Shown here piece by piece: positions 1 to 9,969 of a DNA stretch of 64,000 nucleotides. Under the pieces are notes generated by a model. It did not search any database. It saw only the letters and a list, made by a program, of their open reading frames with translations, and had not been told where the DNA came from. A program made the translations under genes and the position numbers. Source of the stretch: Diospyros lotus (lineage: Eukaryota; Streptophyta; Magnoliopsida; Ericales; Ebenaceae); the NCBI RefSeq assembly GCF_014633365.1, contig NC_068350.1, positions 1,121,001-1,185,000 of the forward strand. The letters are read 5' to 3'. Each line of letters starts with the position of its first letter. Position 1 is the first letter of the stretch.

Positions 1-7
1 ATTAAAT

Positions 8-139
8 ACACATTTGCTACTTTATATGGTTACAAAGAAAAAAAGAATTTAATTATGGTTTTTAAACATATAATGAATTAATTAGACACATTTTATCCTA
101 CTTTATATGATTAGGAAGTGAAAAAAAACTTAATTATGG
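8..139. repeat. Imperfect tandem duplication, about 50 bp unit
   Basis: Two diverged copies lie at about 8-58 and 86-139. Both begin with acacattt, contain ctactttatatg and end in ttaattatgg. No coding potential is visible. Confidence 0.55.
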
Positions 140-1087
140 ATATTTAAATAATGGGTGTCCTTCACGAGGGAGGGTTTGTAGGAATTTTTATTAAATTAAC
201 ATTATTCACCAAAGTAGGATAGACATTGGATCCTATCTGACCCTTGATCAGAGTAATCTGCCAATTGGACTAGCGGTTGTCTTACTCAATTTTATAGCAA
301 CATTCAATTTGCTTTATCCTCCACTCAATTTTTTGGAAACACCACAATTAATCTCTCTCCATTTCAATTTAGTACAACCATGCCATATAGTGAACTTCCC
401 ACATGTTTACGTTACTATTATTTATTATCTTCCTATCTATTTGTTTATATATATATATATATATCCCTATAAATGTCTGGAGCTTGAGGGCACTATTTTG
501 AGTTTGGACCTTCTCCTTTATCTTCATTATTTTTAGGTTGACCTTGGTGCTTTGAATGTGACGAATGGTCTATGACTTTCCAAAGAAACCCTCAATGAGT
601 TGAGTTATTTAATGTGTTTTTAGATGATTATGAAGATATGGATTTGTTTGTGAGGGCTTAACAAGATATTGTTTTTGGGTTGTTGATAACTATTGCGAGA
701 GGAAGAACCTCTAGTTAGACTGGCTGGTCTTGGATTCCCAAAGGCACAAAGCCTTTTGTTAAGAGTTGGCATAAATTAGTGAGTTGAACTGGCCAGTCTA
801 TGCCTAGGAAGCCTGCCACACCAACTAGTTGGTCCCTCTCGACACAAGACTTGCCAGTCTAACTGGCATGCCCCTCTCGGTTGAGGCTCAGATCGCATCC
901 AATGTTACTTTGATATAAAATTGGAAAAAATCATGCTAACTTGATAAAAAAATCGGCTTTTTATATGTGGGCTTACCCTATTTAAAAGTGTTTCAACAAT
1001 TAAAACTTGTGAGTTTCCATTCAATTAATTGGACTTTTTTCAAGTGCATTTTTATTTTAAATTTATGACATTTAAGTGTGATATTAG
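140..1087. other. Non-coding stretch without a recognised gene
   Basis: AT-rich sequence with short open frames only. A TA microsatellite lies near 449-464. At 715-860 the motif for 'gactggc' recurs in both orientations (tagactggctgg, ctggccagtcta, gccagtctaactgg), which suggests a degenerate repeat. No family is recognised. Confidence 0.5.
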
Positions 1088-1190
1088 GTAAGAGCCTTAT
1101 CGAAGATAGGCCATAGATAGGAGTGAATAGACTTAGAATTCATGTAGCCGACGCCACATAGTGGAATAAAGGCTTGGTATGTTGTTGTTT
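1088..1190 (+). mobile_element. 3' end fragment of an RTE-type LINE
   Basis: The stretch ends with ttagaattcatgtagccgac, then a short linker ending in aaaggcttggtatg and a TTG-rich tail (gttgttgttt). The same terminal sequence closes the full-length RTE LINE at 34430-34496 and two further fragments near 45843 and 52700. It is a 5'-truncated copy on the plus strand. RTE elements commonly end in short-period 3' tails of this kind. Confidence 0.8.
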
Positions 1191-1350
1191 ATTATATATA
1201 TTCATAATGAGGATAAATTTTGTGTAAAAACTATCGGGGCTTAAAGTCAAACTTCTCTCATTAATCATGAGACTGGTTAATTCTCTGCAGTACTTGTGCC
1301 TTTTTCAGTTTTTCAGCATCATTCTTTTTTGTTTTACTTGTTATATAAAA

Positions 1351-1505
1351 GGAAAATGCTATTGGTACACCCATTTTGTACATCTTGGGCTACATAAGGG
1401 GGTATTATGACAAAAAAAACCCCTCATGAGGCGCAGGGTATTTTGGTCATAATACCCCCTTATGTAGCCCAAGATGTACAAAATAGGTGTACATCTAGCA
1501 TGATT
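1351..1505. mobile_element. Foldback MITE, probably Mutator-type
   Basis: Two arms of about 55-60 bp form an inverted repeat: 1357-1412 pairs with 1446-1502, including a gtacatcttgggctac core. The spacer is about 33 bp. The element is flanked by the same 10-bp direct repeat, ttatataaaa, at 1341-1350 and 1506-1515. A 9-10 bp target duplication with long terminal inverted repeats fits a Mutator-like MITE. Copy B of the duplicated block lacks the element at the matching site (near 29995). Confidence 0.85.
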
Positions 1506-1690
1506 TTATATAAAAACAAAGTGATTTGCCACCCCAACACTACAAAGATAAAGGAGGAATGCTCCCTATAAAATGTCCACCGTGTTGCATGCACTGGAAA
1601 TTGCATCTGTTCCTAAATGGAATTGTTGGAGGGTTGCTAATGTACTGAATTCTTGGCTGACCTGTTACTCAATTCTATGAATTTGTGCAG

Positions 1691-2096
1691 CCTAATTGCT
1701 ACTCAAGAGTTATAAGTGTGAATGGCGATGCACATATAATTATATTTGCCAAAAGAGATATTAAACAATTGGAAGAGCTGACATATGATTACAGGTTTTC
1801 CTCATAGTTCTTTTCTGTATTGTCGTTCTTTTTTATTCTGTATGGGATATCTGGCCTTTCTATCTGAAAATTTTTCCGGTTCTTGGAACAGCTTTCTTAA
1901 TCAATGTTCTAAATCAGTTATCCGTTCTCCGGACTTCATTGTTTTATGTTGCAGATTCTTTTCCATTGATGAACAACTTGCTTGTTGCTGTGGGTTTCCA
2001 AGATGCCGTGGTGTAGTTAATGATGTTGAAGCAGAGGAACAACTTGCAAAGTTACATGTACCAAGCAGTGAATTGATAAATTGGAGAGGTGAATGA
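1691..2096 (+). CDS. C-terminal exons of ATX1/ATX2-like histone-lysine N-methyltransferase (partial)
   Basis: Two exons are visible. Exon 1691-1794 follows an acceptor gtgcag and ends at a gt donor. Exon 1955-2096 follows ttgcag and ends in TGA. They join in phase: 34 codons plus 2 bases, then 1 base plus 46 codons and the stop. The product starts PNCYSRV, the part of a SET domain just after the NHS motif, and runs through [11 protein letters not shown] to the post-SET cysteines (residues [11 protein letters not shown]) and a short acidic tail. Family knowledge: trithorax-type SET proteins methylate histone H3 lysine 4 in the nucleus. The wording of the tail matches plant ATX1/ATX2 most closely. 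No upstream SET, PHD or PWWP exon is seen in 1-1690. Either the rest lies before the window across a long intron, or this is a gene fragment. Frames and splice sites are intact, unlike the second copy at 30166-30555. Confidence 0.8.
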
Positions 2097-3409
2097 AAGA
2101 GGTAAGGATGTTTATAGGTCCTTTGTCCTTAAAAGATTTTTTTAAACTGTCTTTGAGTTGATCTCCTTAACATTTTTGAGGTGTTTCATAAAATTGCCAC
2201 TGTTAAGGCGAAACCTAAGAAACATGAACTTTCTATGAAAATGTGTCCATGTCAGACACTGCCTCAAATGTTTCAGACACCTGATTGATCCTGTCATATT
2301 GTTCTGTAAGTTTTAGAGCTTTGCACACTTTCAACGTTTGGACAGCACGTGACCTTCAGTGACCTTCAGTTAGGCATATGGAAATATTGAAGTCTAAAGA
2401 GTTTTTAATTAGAACCCTGAGTTAATGGTTGAAACTCATTAATTTGATTTAGGTTGCTTTTGCATTTGCATCATCAGCTAGGGCTTGGTTTCCTGAGAGT
2501 TGGTCTCCTGAATGTTAGAATTAGGTACAATTTACAGTAATTACTTGAATCTGATTTTGTTTGTACTATCCTGTATGCAAAACCTGCTGCTTATTTCATT
2601 ATTGACATGACATACTATTTCTTTTTGCATTTATTTTAGTATACGGTATACCATCTATTGGAGATGCATCAAAAGGTTATGCTGCCTCTATAAATTATAA
2701 AAGCGTGTTAGCTGAATATAAATTTGCAATCAAAAGGGAAAAAAGAAGCAGACACAGTCTCAAGAATGGGAGAGAGGTACAAGAACTCCGAGAAAGACTT
2801 GGTGGGAGCCTCCTAGGCACAATGTGCCTTATAATGGTCTCACTGAAAGTATGGTGTAGACAGAGAAGTTTGTTTGTTTTTTAAATTTAGTTTTATTGTA
2901 TTTAAATAATGTTATTTTAATAAAAATTTACAGGAAGAGTATCAGCATGAAACAAATTACCGAAGTAGTAGTAGGACTGCCACGCAAGATGCCACATGAC
3001 CAGGGGTGCTTGCGTGGCAGGGTCAAAGGGATAAACTCACTTGCCAAGTGTGTTTATTTGTTTATTTTGATCAATAAACATGCCTTTAGCTGATGCGCTG
3101 ATTTAAGGAAACAATAAACGCACCCAGCAAGTGCATTTATTGTCAAGTGCGTTTATTTTTAACCATACTTGGAGGTAATTTCTAAATTTTCTTGAGCACT
3201 ATAAATGGGCATAAAACTATAAATGCTTTCTCTTGCTGATTGTCGTTGCCATAGAAGGCTCATTCTGACCAGCAATCATAGAAGAAATGCTTCAGCTGCA
3301 GCAAAAATCACGCCATTGACGTTGGTGCTTCTTCCTTGGTTTGGAATAATCACGAATGAAGAATGAGGATGTTTTGTGTGTGATTGGAAAAGGAAAGAAA
3401 AAGATGATG

Positions 3410-3545
3410 GAATTTGGCAGCTGATTGGAGAGTTGCCAGTCAGTGAATTTTGTAGTTGATTGGAGAGTTGCCAGTCAGCTGCTTGATTTCAAGCCTAATC
3501 AATTGACTGAAGAGTTTCCAGTCAACTTGCAGCTGATTCAAGCAA
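3410..3545. repeat. Short degenerate repeats (gattggagagttgccagtca)
   Basis: The unit gattggagagttgccagtca occurs at about 3423 and 3458, with a diverged third copy near 3505 (gactgaagagtttccagtca). The matching part of copy B (30870-30960) keeps two diverged units. Confidence 0.6.
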
Positions 3546-3698
3546 TCAGCCGCTTGATTTCCACAGACTAGATAGCCATTCCCCTCTTCGGAGACCTGCT
3601 ACTGATTTGTTTTTCTTTATTTGTGTTGGTTGATATCTCCATTTCTGATTGCAGGTCTTTATCTCTAAGTCTGGGAAATTTCTATGTATTTTGAGTTC

Positions 3699-3890
3699 AT
3701 CTGTTTATACCTGCTGCTGCCAGCACTTTCTTTCCCATAATATTCATTGTTAACATCTGTTTATACCTGCTGCTGCCGGCACTTTCTTTCCCATAATATT
3801 CATTGTTAACATCTTCTAAGTCAATTTGTTCTCTGCTGTGGGCACTTTTTTTCTCATAATATTCAATCATTAACATCTTCTAATTCAATT
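3699..3890 (+). repeat. 56-bp tandem repeat with CT microsatellite
   Basis: Units 3699-3754 and 3755-3810 are almost identical (one difference, cagcac/cggcac). A diverged third unit follows to about 3873. A (CT)n run of about 18-20 bp follows near 3895-3913. The tandem is missing from copy B, so it expanded in copy A or was lost from B. Confidence 0.85.
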
Positions 3891-4499
3891 TGTTCTCTCT
3901 CTCTCTCTCTCTCGTTTACTTTTCTCGACTTTGGGAAGCATAACTGCTTGTGCTCCTTCAAACTCAAATTTTCAATTCCTGTGAAATTCGTTCATACCTG
4001 CTTCATCTTCATCAGCACACAGTTATCTAGAATATCTCCTTCTTCGAGTACTGATGCATTGTTTCATATTCCTTATGCAGAACTTTCTCATCTTTGATGC
4101 ATGCCTATGTGAGATCCTTAAATTTTGGTGACAGGCTCCTCCTCCAACAGTCTGTTACATTTCCTGCCATTTTGTCGAAGGCAGAAAGATGCAGTTAAAT
4201 TATTCTCCCTGCCCGGGAAAAAAACAGGGAGAAAAGAAAAGAGATATGGGTGTAAGGCTTCAGTTATTTGAACCTTCCCTCAGCTTTTCCTCTTTGGAAA
4301 CCAGAAAAACTTGTCAGTTAGCTGTTTCTGTAGACGTGAACTGAATATGTGAAGCTGAAAAGGGTTAAGATGTCTTCAAATTTCATTAGCCCTTGTTGAT
4401 GTACATTCCTATGTTTTACTTTCTGACTTGTGTAATTGGTTATTAATCATTTGATTTATAGAAAATCTTTGGTTCTCTTTCTCTCTCTCTGTTTATATA

Positions 4500-5109
4500 T
4501 CATCCCCCATTAACTAATCAATTTCCTTTAACACTTGTGTTGTTTGGCTTTTGATTTTTGTTATGTGGTAGCTCAAAGTATTGATCCTACATGTGACCAT
4601 TGTCTCAATATTTTAGGAAGGGCTCAATGTTTGTGCTGCGGCCACTACGTTGTTCTTTGCATTTTTTATTTAAGTTTTGTTCTATGGAGGACCAGTGTTA
4701 TGTTATGAGAGATTTTCCCATCAGTTCCTTTTCTTTATAATTGCAATCATAAGTTACTTTAATTAGCTTAAGAATAAAAATGATTTAAAAATGTTCAGGG
4801 GACTTTAAAAGATGATGAAAATATTCTAAACATATGAAAATGTTTGGAAAAAATACTAAGAACTATTAAAATGTTTATGCATACTCAGTTGTTACGTAGT
4901 TGAACATGTTTGAAGTCTATTCATCCCTTTACATAATGGTAACAATAATTGGCTTGAAAGTAATTCAATACAAAATGTAAAGCAATACCAATCCAATCAA
5001 TCTTATTATGCACAAATAGATACCTAGTTTTACATAAAATGAAATATAATATTAAAAATCGTAATGATGATGATTTTAATAATAAATGAATGTCAATTTG
5101 TTTAAAAAT
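4500..5109. other. AT-rich non-coding stretch
   Basis: No gene, repeat family or open frame of note is recognised between the end of the duplicated block and the minus-strand LINE. Confidence 0.5.
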
Positions 5110-5710
5110 TTAGGAGATCATTCATGCCTTAAAAATATCTTCTCTGTAAGTCCTAACAAACACTTTGCTTGATAATACATGTCTTTAATAGCATGTATAT
5201 AAGCTATTCGAGCTATTTTCATCTCTAACACCTTCCATAAGCCTTTATAAAACATGTAATTCCTTTTAGTTTTTTTTTAAGTTACTAAGATGCCCTAACA
5301 TCACACTTGTTTCTCCGCCTTTATGGAAGAACATCAAGAAATACTTCTTTTGTCTCCTTTTTATCACCCTGTCATTTTTTGGTATATTTTGATTTTTGTA
5401 TTTTATGTATTTCACTTGGCTCAAATTCATTATTTTTCTTTATATTGTTTTGACTAGCTTATGTATATCTTTTGCCCCATCTTAAGTGTCCAATTGGTGG
5501 TAGAAATTTTAATAAATTTTTATCTCACCAACTGCCTTTTTTGCTTCCTTTTTGGTTAAAATATACCTCTTCAGGTTTTCTTTGTCAAGTTATATATGCA
5601 GAGGCTATAACAAGCTCTCATGGTTTTATATTTTTCTTTTACCTCTTTATTCCGCCATCAAGACTTTCCTTTCAAGCTTTTCCCTTCGACGTTCTTCAAA
5701 CAAAGAAAAC
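5110..5710 (-). mobile_element. RTE-type LINE, 3'-side piece, interrupted by Copia-1
   Basis: Read on the minus strand, 5480 to 5270 matches the endonuclease-RT linker of the full-length LINE at about 32770-33000, including a counterpart of caagtgaaatgcataaaaga and of catcttagtaact. 5240 to 5140 matches the RT stretch around 33500-33550 (IAYI.A.KDMY). The RT segment between these two is deleted. The piece continues at 9970-11053 beyond the Copia-1 insertion. It has no intact frame. The open frame at 5472-5900 on the plus strand is not a gene. Confidence 0.8.
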
Positions 5711-5868
5711 CTTTAGAAAGGGAGATTTAGTTTGTATAGCTGGCAGGTGTAACTGTTTTTCATTATTTGGTTATAGCTATTTATATAGCTGCTTGATGTA
5801 TTGTTTTTTGGATGACGAGTTTTCAATAAGAAAGTACTTCTTGATTTCTCTCCCTTCCGAATCTAACA
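5711..5868 (+). repeat. Copia-1 5' LTR
   Basis: Nearly all of 5726-5868 repeats at 9827-9969, from tttagtttg through ggttatagctatttatatag to atctaaca. The first 15 bases are too diverged to place exactly. Confidence 0.8.
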
Positions 5869-5881
5869 TGGTATCAGAGGG
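5869..5881 (+). promoter_or_regulatory. Copia-1 primer-binding site
   Basis: tggtatcagaggg directly follows the LTR end taaca. tggtatcagagc is complementary to the 3' end of initiator tRNA-Met and is the usual plant copia primer site. The c-to-g change at the end is a mutation. Confidence 0.85.
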
Positions 5882-5983
5882 GGTCAATATTCCCGTCTGA
5901 AATTCACGAGTGTCCTTCCACCATTTTTTCCAGTCTTCCAATCATCTTTCCTGTCATCTTTCGTTGTTATCCTCTTCAATCGT

Positions 5984-8900
5984 TATGGCCTTTCCTAGAT
6001 CTGATGATTCTAGTGTTCATATGGCCTCGATTGTCCATTCCGCCATCAATGAACCGTCTAGTCCTTATTTTCTTCATCATTCGGACAATCCTGGTTTGGT
6101 CCTTGTATCACAGCCTTTGACCAGAGATAACTATGCCTTCTAGAGCCAAGCAATGTTGATTGCACTTTCTGTGAAGAACAAGCTAGGGTTTATCGACGGA
6201 TTGATTTCGAAACCTGAAGGTACTGATTCGAACATTCTCCATGCTTGGATTAGGAACAATGACATGGTGATTTCTTGGATCTTGAATTCTGTTTCTAAAG
6301 AAATTTCGGCTAGTATCATTTACTCTAATTCAACATTAGAGATGTGGCTTGATCTTAAAGATTGATTCCAACAGAGGAACAGTCCTAGAATTTTTTAGTT
6401 GCATCGTGAACTGATGAATCTTGTTCAAGATCAAAGTTCTGTTAGTGTTTACTTCACAAAATTGAAAACTGTATGGGAAGTGTTAAATCATTTGTATTAG
6501 ATTAGTTGAGAGTCCCAGGTGGATAGTTATGTCAGGGATGTATTCGGTAGTTCATTTAATTAGTCTTACCGTTAGTTGGTTAGTTATAACAGCCAAGGTT
6601 GTTGGTTCAATTAGTTCTTGGTTGGTCCGCCCTTATGTTCTATAAATAAGGGGTCGAGGGCCATTAGTTCTATCTTCTTCTTCTCATTTTCTGATTCTAT
6701 CTTGGAGAAATCTGTTCGAGTATGTGTTGTGTAAGAGGAAAGCTAGTGATTGCTTTGTAATCTATTGTAATCTCTGTATAGCCTGGGTATAGGGCAGTGA
6801 GAGAGAGTTTTCAGTACATGTGATCGTTTTTCATGATTCAAGATAGTGGAGAAGAGGCCTAAGGCAGTTTGGATGTAGGTTTCCGTAAGGGAACTGAACC
6901 AGGATAAATTTCGTGTCTTCTTGTGTGTGTGTGTTCTTCTATTTTGTTGCTTTCATATTCAGTCTTTATATTCTTTCGTGTGTGGGGTATTTCTGATTAT
7001 CTTGAGGGCTGAGTGTTTGATTAAGCAAGGCGGAAGACTGGGACAACGGGAAGAATTAAACAACTATAGGCCGGTCTGCACTCGTGGGAAGTGCACTTGT
7101 GGTGGAGTTAAGGATCTTAATTCCTATTATCAAATGGAGTATATCATGTCATTTCTTATGGGGTTACATGATTCGTTTTCTCAAATCCGAGGACAACTAC
7201 TTCTTATGGATCCTCTGCCACCTATAAATAAAATGTTTGCTTTTGTTTCTCAAGAAGAACATCAGGAAGATTGGGGTAAACCTTAATTTGAATACTGATC
7301 CTGCTAATAGTATGGCATTTTCTGTTAAATCTGATGTGTCTAAAGGCAATTACAACTCTGGAATGCATAATGGGGGCAGTAGAGGGAGTAATCATACATG
7401 GGGTTACAAAGGACCTCCTAGGAAAAATAGACCTTTCTGTACTCACTGTCAAATTCATGGCCATACCATTAACAAATGCTACAAGCTTAATGGGTATCCT
7501 CCTGGTTATCAGCCGAGACAGAGAAATAGTCTTCCTCCTTCTAATAGTAATGTTGCTGTCAATCAAGTTTCACATTCTGAGTCTAAACCTGACTCTCAAG
7601 ATGCAGTTGGAAACTTAATCTCAAGCCTCAACACAAATCAGTTCCAGCAACTGATTTCTGTGTTATCTGGCCATCTTGCTAGTTCCCTCAAGCCTCCTGG
7701 TGACACCAATAGTGCAAGTACTTCTTTCACCACAGGTACTTGTTTTTCAGTATCTCTAAGTCCTGTTTTATCCTCTCCTCAGTATTGGATAGTTGATTCG
7801 GGAGCTACTCGGCACATTTATTCCAATGTTAATGCTTTTGTTTCTCTAAAGGTCATTCAGAATTTCACTATTACATTGCCTGATCATTCTTGCATCCTAT
7901 CAATTTTTCTGGTGATGTTAGACTAAGTTCTCTATTGATCCTCAAAGATGTGTTGTTTGTACCATAGTTCTAGTTCAATTTACTCTCTGTAAGTGCCCTT
8001 ACGAATGATTCCCATCTTACTGTTAGTTTCTTTCCTGATTGGTTCTTCTTTAAGGATCTACACAACAAGAGGATGATTGGCAAGGGTGACAGATTGGAGG
8101 GCGGATATGTTCTTAATATTGCTGCTCTGACTTTCAATAATGCAGCATGTAATTCCTTAGTTTCCCATGTAAACACTGTTTCTGTTTCAGCCAATATTTG
8201 GCATAATAGACTTGGGCATTTGCCATTCTCCAGATTACATGAGTTGCAAGAAAGGTTACATTGTGATGCAACAAAGTTTAATAGAGCAACTCCTTGTTAT
8301 ATTTGTCAATTAGCTAAGCAAAGAAGGTTATCATTTGAGTCACATAATCATATGGCTAAGTTTCCTTTTGACTTGGTTCATTGTGATATTTGGGGGCCTT
8401 ATAATGTTACATCTCATTCCTGTCATCGGTTTTTCTTTACATTGGTGGATGATTGCAGTCGGTTTACATGGATATTTTTGCTTAAACAAAAGTCTGATGC
8501 TGTTTCTGTTATTCCCAAGTTCTTTAATATGGTTTCTACTCAGTTCAATAGTACCATCAAAAGCTTCAGATCTGATAATGCCCGGAATTAGCATTCACTT
8601 ATTTTTTTTAATGAAAATGGAGTGTTGCATCAGTTTTCTTGTTGGAAAGACCTCAGCAAAATTCTGTGGTAGAAAGAAAGCATCAGCACTTGTTGAATGT
8701 AGCTTGTGCTCTTTATTTTCAGTCTAGGGTCCCTCTTGAGTTTTGGACTGAATGTGTCCTCACAGCTACATTTCTCATTAATCGAACACCTTCACCTTTG
8801 CTCCAACATAAGACTCCTTATGAAATTTTGTTTCAATGTGCTGTAGACTATTCCCATTTCTGGGTTTTTGGGTGTTTAGCCTTTGCTTCTACACTCACTG

Positions 8901-9800
8901 CTCATCGCACAAAGTTTCATCCTAGAGCACGGCTTTGTGTTTTTCTTGGTTATATGATCTCCAATCCAAACTTGAAATTTCTAGATCTGCAAGCGGCCCA
9001 GTTCTATCTCAAAGAAAGTATGCTCTGCAGTTACTTGAGGACACTGGTTACTTAGCTTGCAAACCAGCTTCAGTTCCTATGGATCCTAAGGCTTCTCTTA
9101 GTGCCTTTAGAGGGTGATCTACTTACCGATGTTTCTGCATACAGGCGTCTTATTGGCCGTCTTCTCTATTTGACTTTAACACGGCCTGGCATCGCGTTTG
9201 CTGTTCATAGATTGAGTCAATTTTTGGCTCAGCCTCGTCTGCCTCACCTGCAAGATGCTCATCATTTGCTTCGTTATATCAAGTTTCATCCTGGTCAGGG
9301 CTTATTTTTCTCCTCTTTGTTTGAAGGCTTTCTTTGATGCAGATTGGAGTTCTTGCTTGGACACACGATGTTCAGTCATTGGCTTTTGTATTTTCCTTGG
9401 TGATTCCCTTGTTTCTTGGAAGGCTAAGAAGCAATCCACTTTATCTCGTTCGTTGGCTGAAGCTAAATACCGTGCATTAGCTTCCACTGCCAGTGAATTG
9501 GTTTGGCTACAACAGCTGCTTCAGGATTTTTGTGTTCTTGTTTCATCCCCAGCTCTTCTTTTCTGTGACAATCAGGCAGTGGTCCATATTGCTTCTAATC
9601 CCATGTTTCATGAACAGACAAAACACATCGAGATTGACTACCATTTTGTTCGGGATAAGGTTTCTCAAGGGTTGATCAAGCTTATGCCTATCCGCTTTCA
9701 GCACCAATTGGCCGATGCTTTCACTGAGGCTCTGCCTTCTTCGTTGCTGGTTCCACTTTTATCCAAGATGGCTGTCAAGGATATTCACAGTCCATCTTGA
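5984..9800 (+). pseudogene. Copia-1 gag-pol polyprotein remnant
   Basis: Gag from about 5984 shows a copia gag region (AMLIALSVKNKLGFIDG) with TGG-to-TAG and other stops near 6141 and 6363. It resumes after the solo LTR with NNYRPVC and a CX2CX4HX4C zinc knuckle near 7438 (CTHCQIHGHTINKC). Protease shows WIVDSGAT near 7786. The GAG-pre-integrase part shows RLGHLPFSRLHEL and the zinc-binding CYICQLAK near 8300. The integrase core (CDIWGPY) is followed by a stop and frame loss near 8590. From about 8955 the integrase end (CVFLGY) is joined directly to the far end of the RT ([12 protein letters not shown]), so most of the RT including its YxDD site is deleted. RNase H remains (FDADWSSC, CDNQAV, IEIDYHFVRDK) to the stop at 9798-9800. 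Not functional. Confidence 0.9.
6481..7048 (+). mobile_element. Solo LTR (copia-like, 568 bp) inside Copia-1 gag
   Basis: The insert starts tgttaaatc and ends gacaacg. It is flanked by the 5-bp repeat ggaag at 6476-6480 and 7049-7053. Dropping the insert makes the gag reading run straight from W-E into the L-N-N-Y-R-P motif, so the insertion point is confirmed by the protein. It has a TATA-like ctataaataagg near 6638 and a gggaactgaaccagg block typical of long copia LTRs. The last base of the expected terminal aaca has become g. No internal region remains, so this is a recombined solo LTR. Confidence 0.88.
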
Positions 9801-9808
9801 GGGGGAAT

Positions 9809-9969
9809 ATTAGATATTTTACATGTTTAGTTTGCATAGCTGGTAGGTGTAACTGTTTTTCGTTATTTGGTTATAGCTATTTATATAGCTGCTTGATGTA
9901 TTGTTTTTTGGATGATGAGTTTTTCAATAAGAAAGTGCTTCTTGATTTCTCTCCCTTCCAAATCTAACA
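9809..9969 (+). repeat. Copia-1 3' LTR
   Basis: It follows the polypurine tract and ends in tctaaca. It matches the 5' LTR with a few substitutions and a one-base length change in a T run (gagtttt/gagttttt), so the element is not recent. Confidence 0.88.

Larger units (their letters stand above)
1195..4490 (+). repeat. Duplicated block, copy A (tail of ATX-like gene and 3' flank)
   Basis: The block is similar to 29830-35165 (copy B). Colinear pieces are 1195-2250 with 29850-30710, 3100-3660 with 30712-31080, and 4050-4480 with 34780-35165. The piece 2885-3070 occurs in copy B in inverted orientation at 31081-31255. A non-coding stretch at 2100-4560 follows the last exon. It includes an open but unassignable run at about 2640-2870 (preceded by ttttag) that is absent from copy B, plus several short repeats. 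No other gene is supported here. Confidence 0.85.
5711..9969 (+). mobile_element. Copia-1: Ty1/copia retrotransposon, defective
   Basis: The element has a 5' LTR (about 5711-5868), a primer-binding site, a gag-pol region and a 3' LTR (9809-9969) preceded by a polypurine tract (gagggggaat). The LTRs are very short, about 160 bp. The 3' LTR ends in tctaaca, pairing with an original tgttaga start that has changed to tattaga. The 5' LTR start is badly eroded, so its boundary is approximate. No clear target duplication is visible. The element lies inside a minus-strand RTE LINE and carries a solo LTR of another family in its gag region. A large RT deletion and many stops make it non-functional. 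Confidence 0.9.

Noticed and set aside
2896..3093. 65-codon open frame in copy A
   Set aside because: It lies in the block that occurs inverted and diverged in copy B; the frame shows no recognisable domain and no sign of purifying constraint.
5472..5900. 142-codon open frame on the plus strand
   Set aside because: It crosses from antisense LINE sequence into the Copia-1 5' LTR and ends past the primer site, so it is a chance frame.
7222..8594. Minus-strand frames of 74-114 codons opposite Copia-1
   Set aside because: They are antisense shadows of gag and integrase coding sequence.
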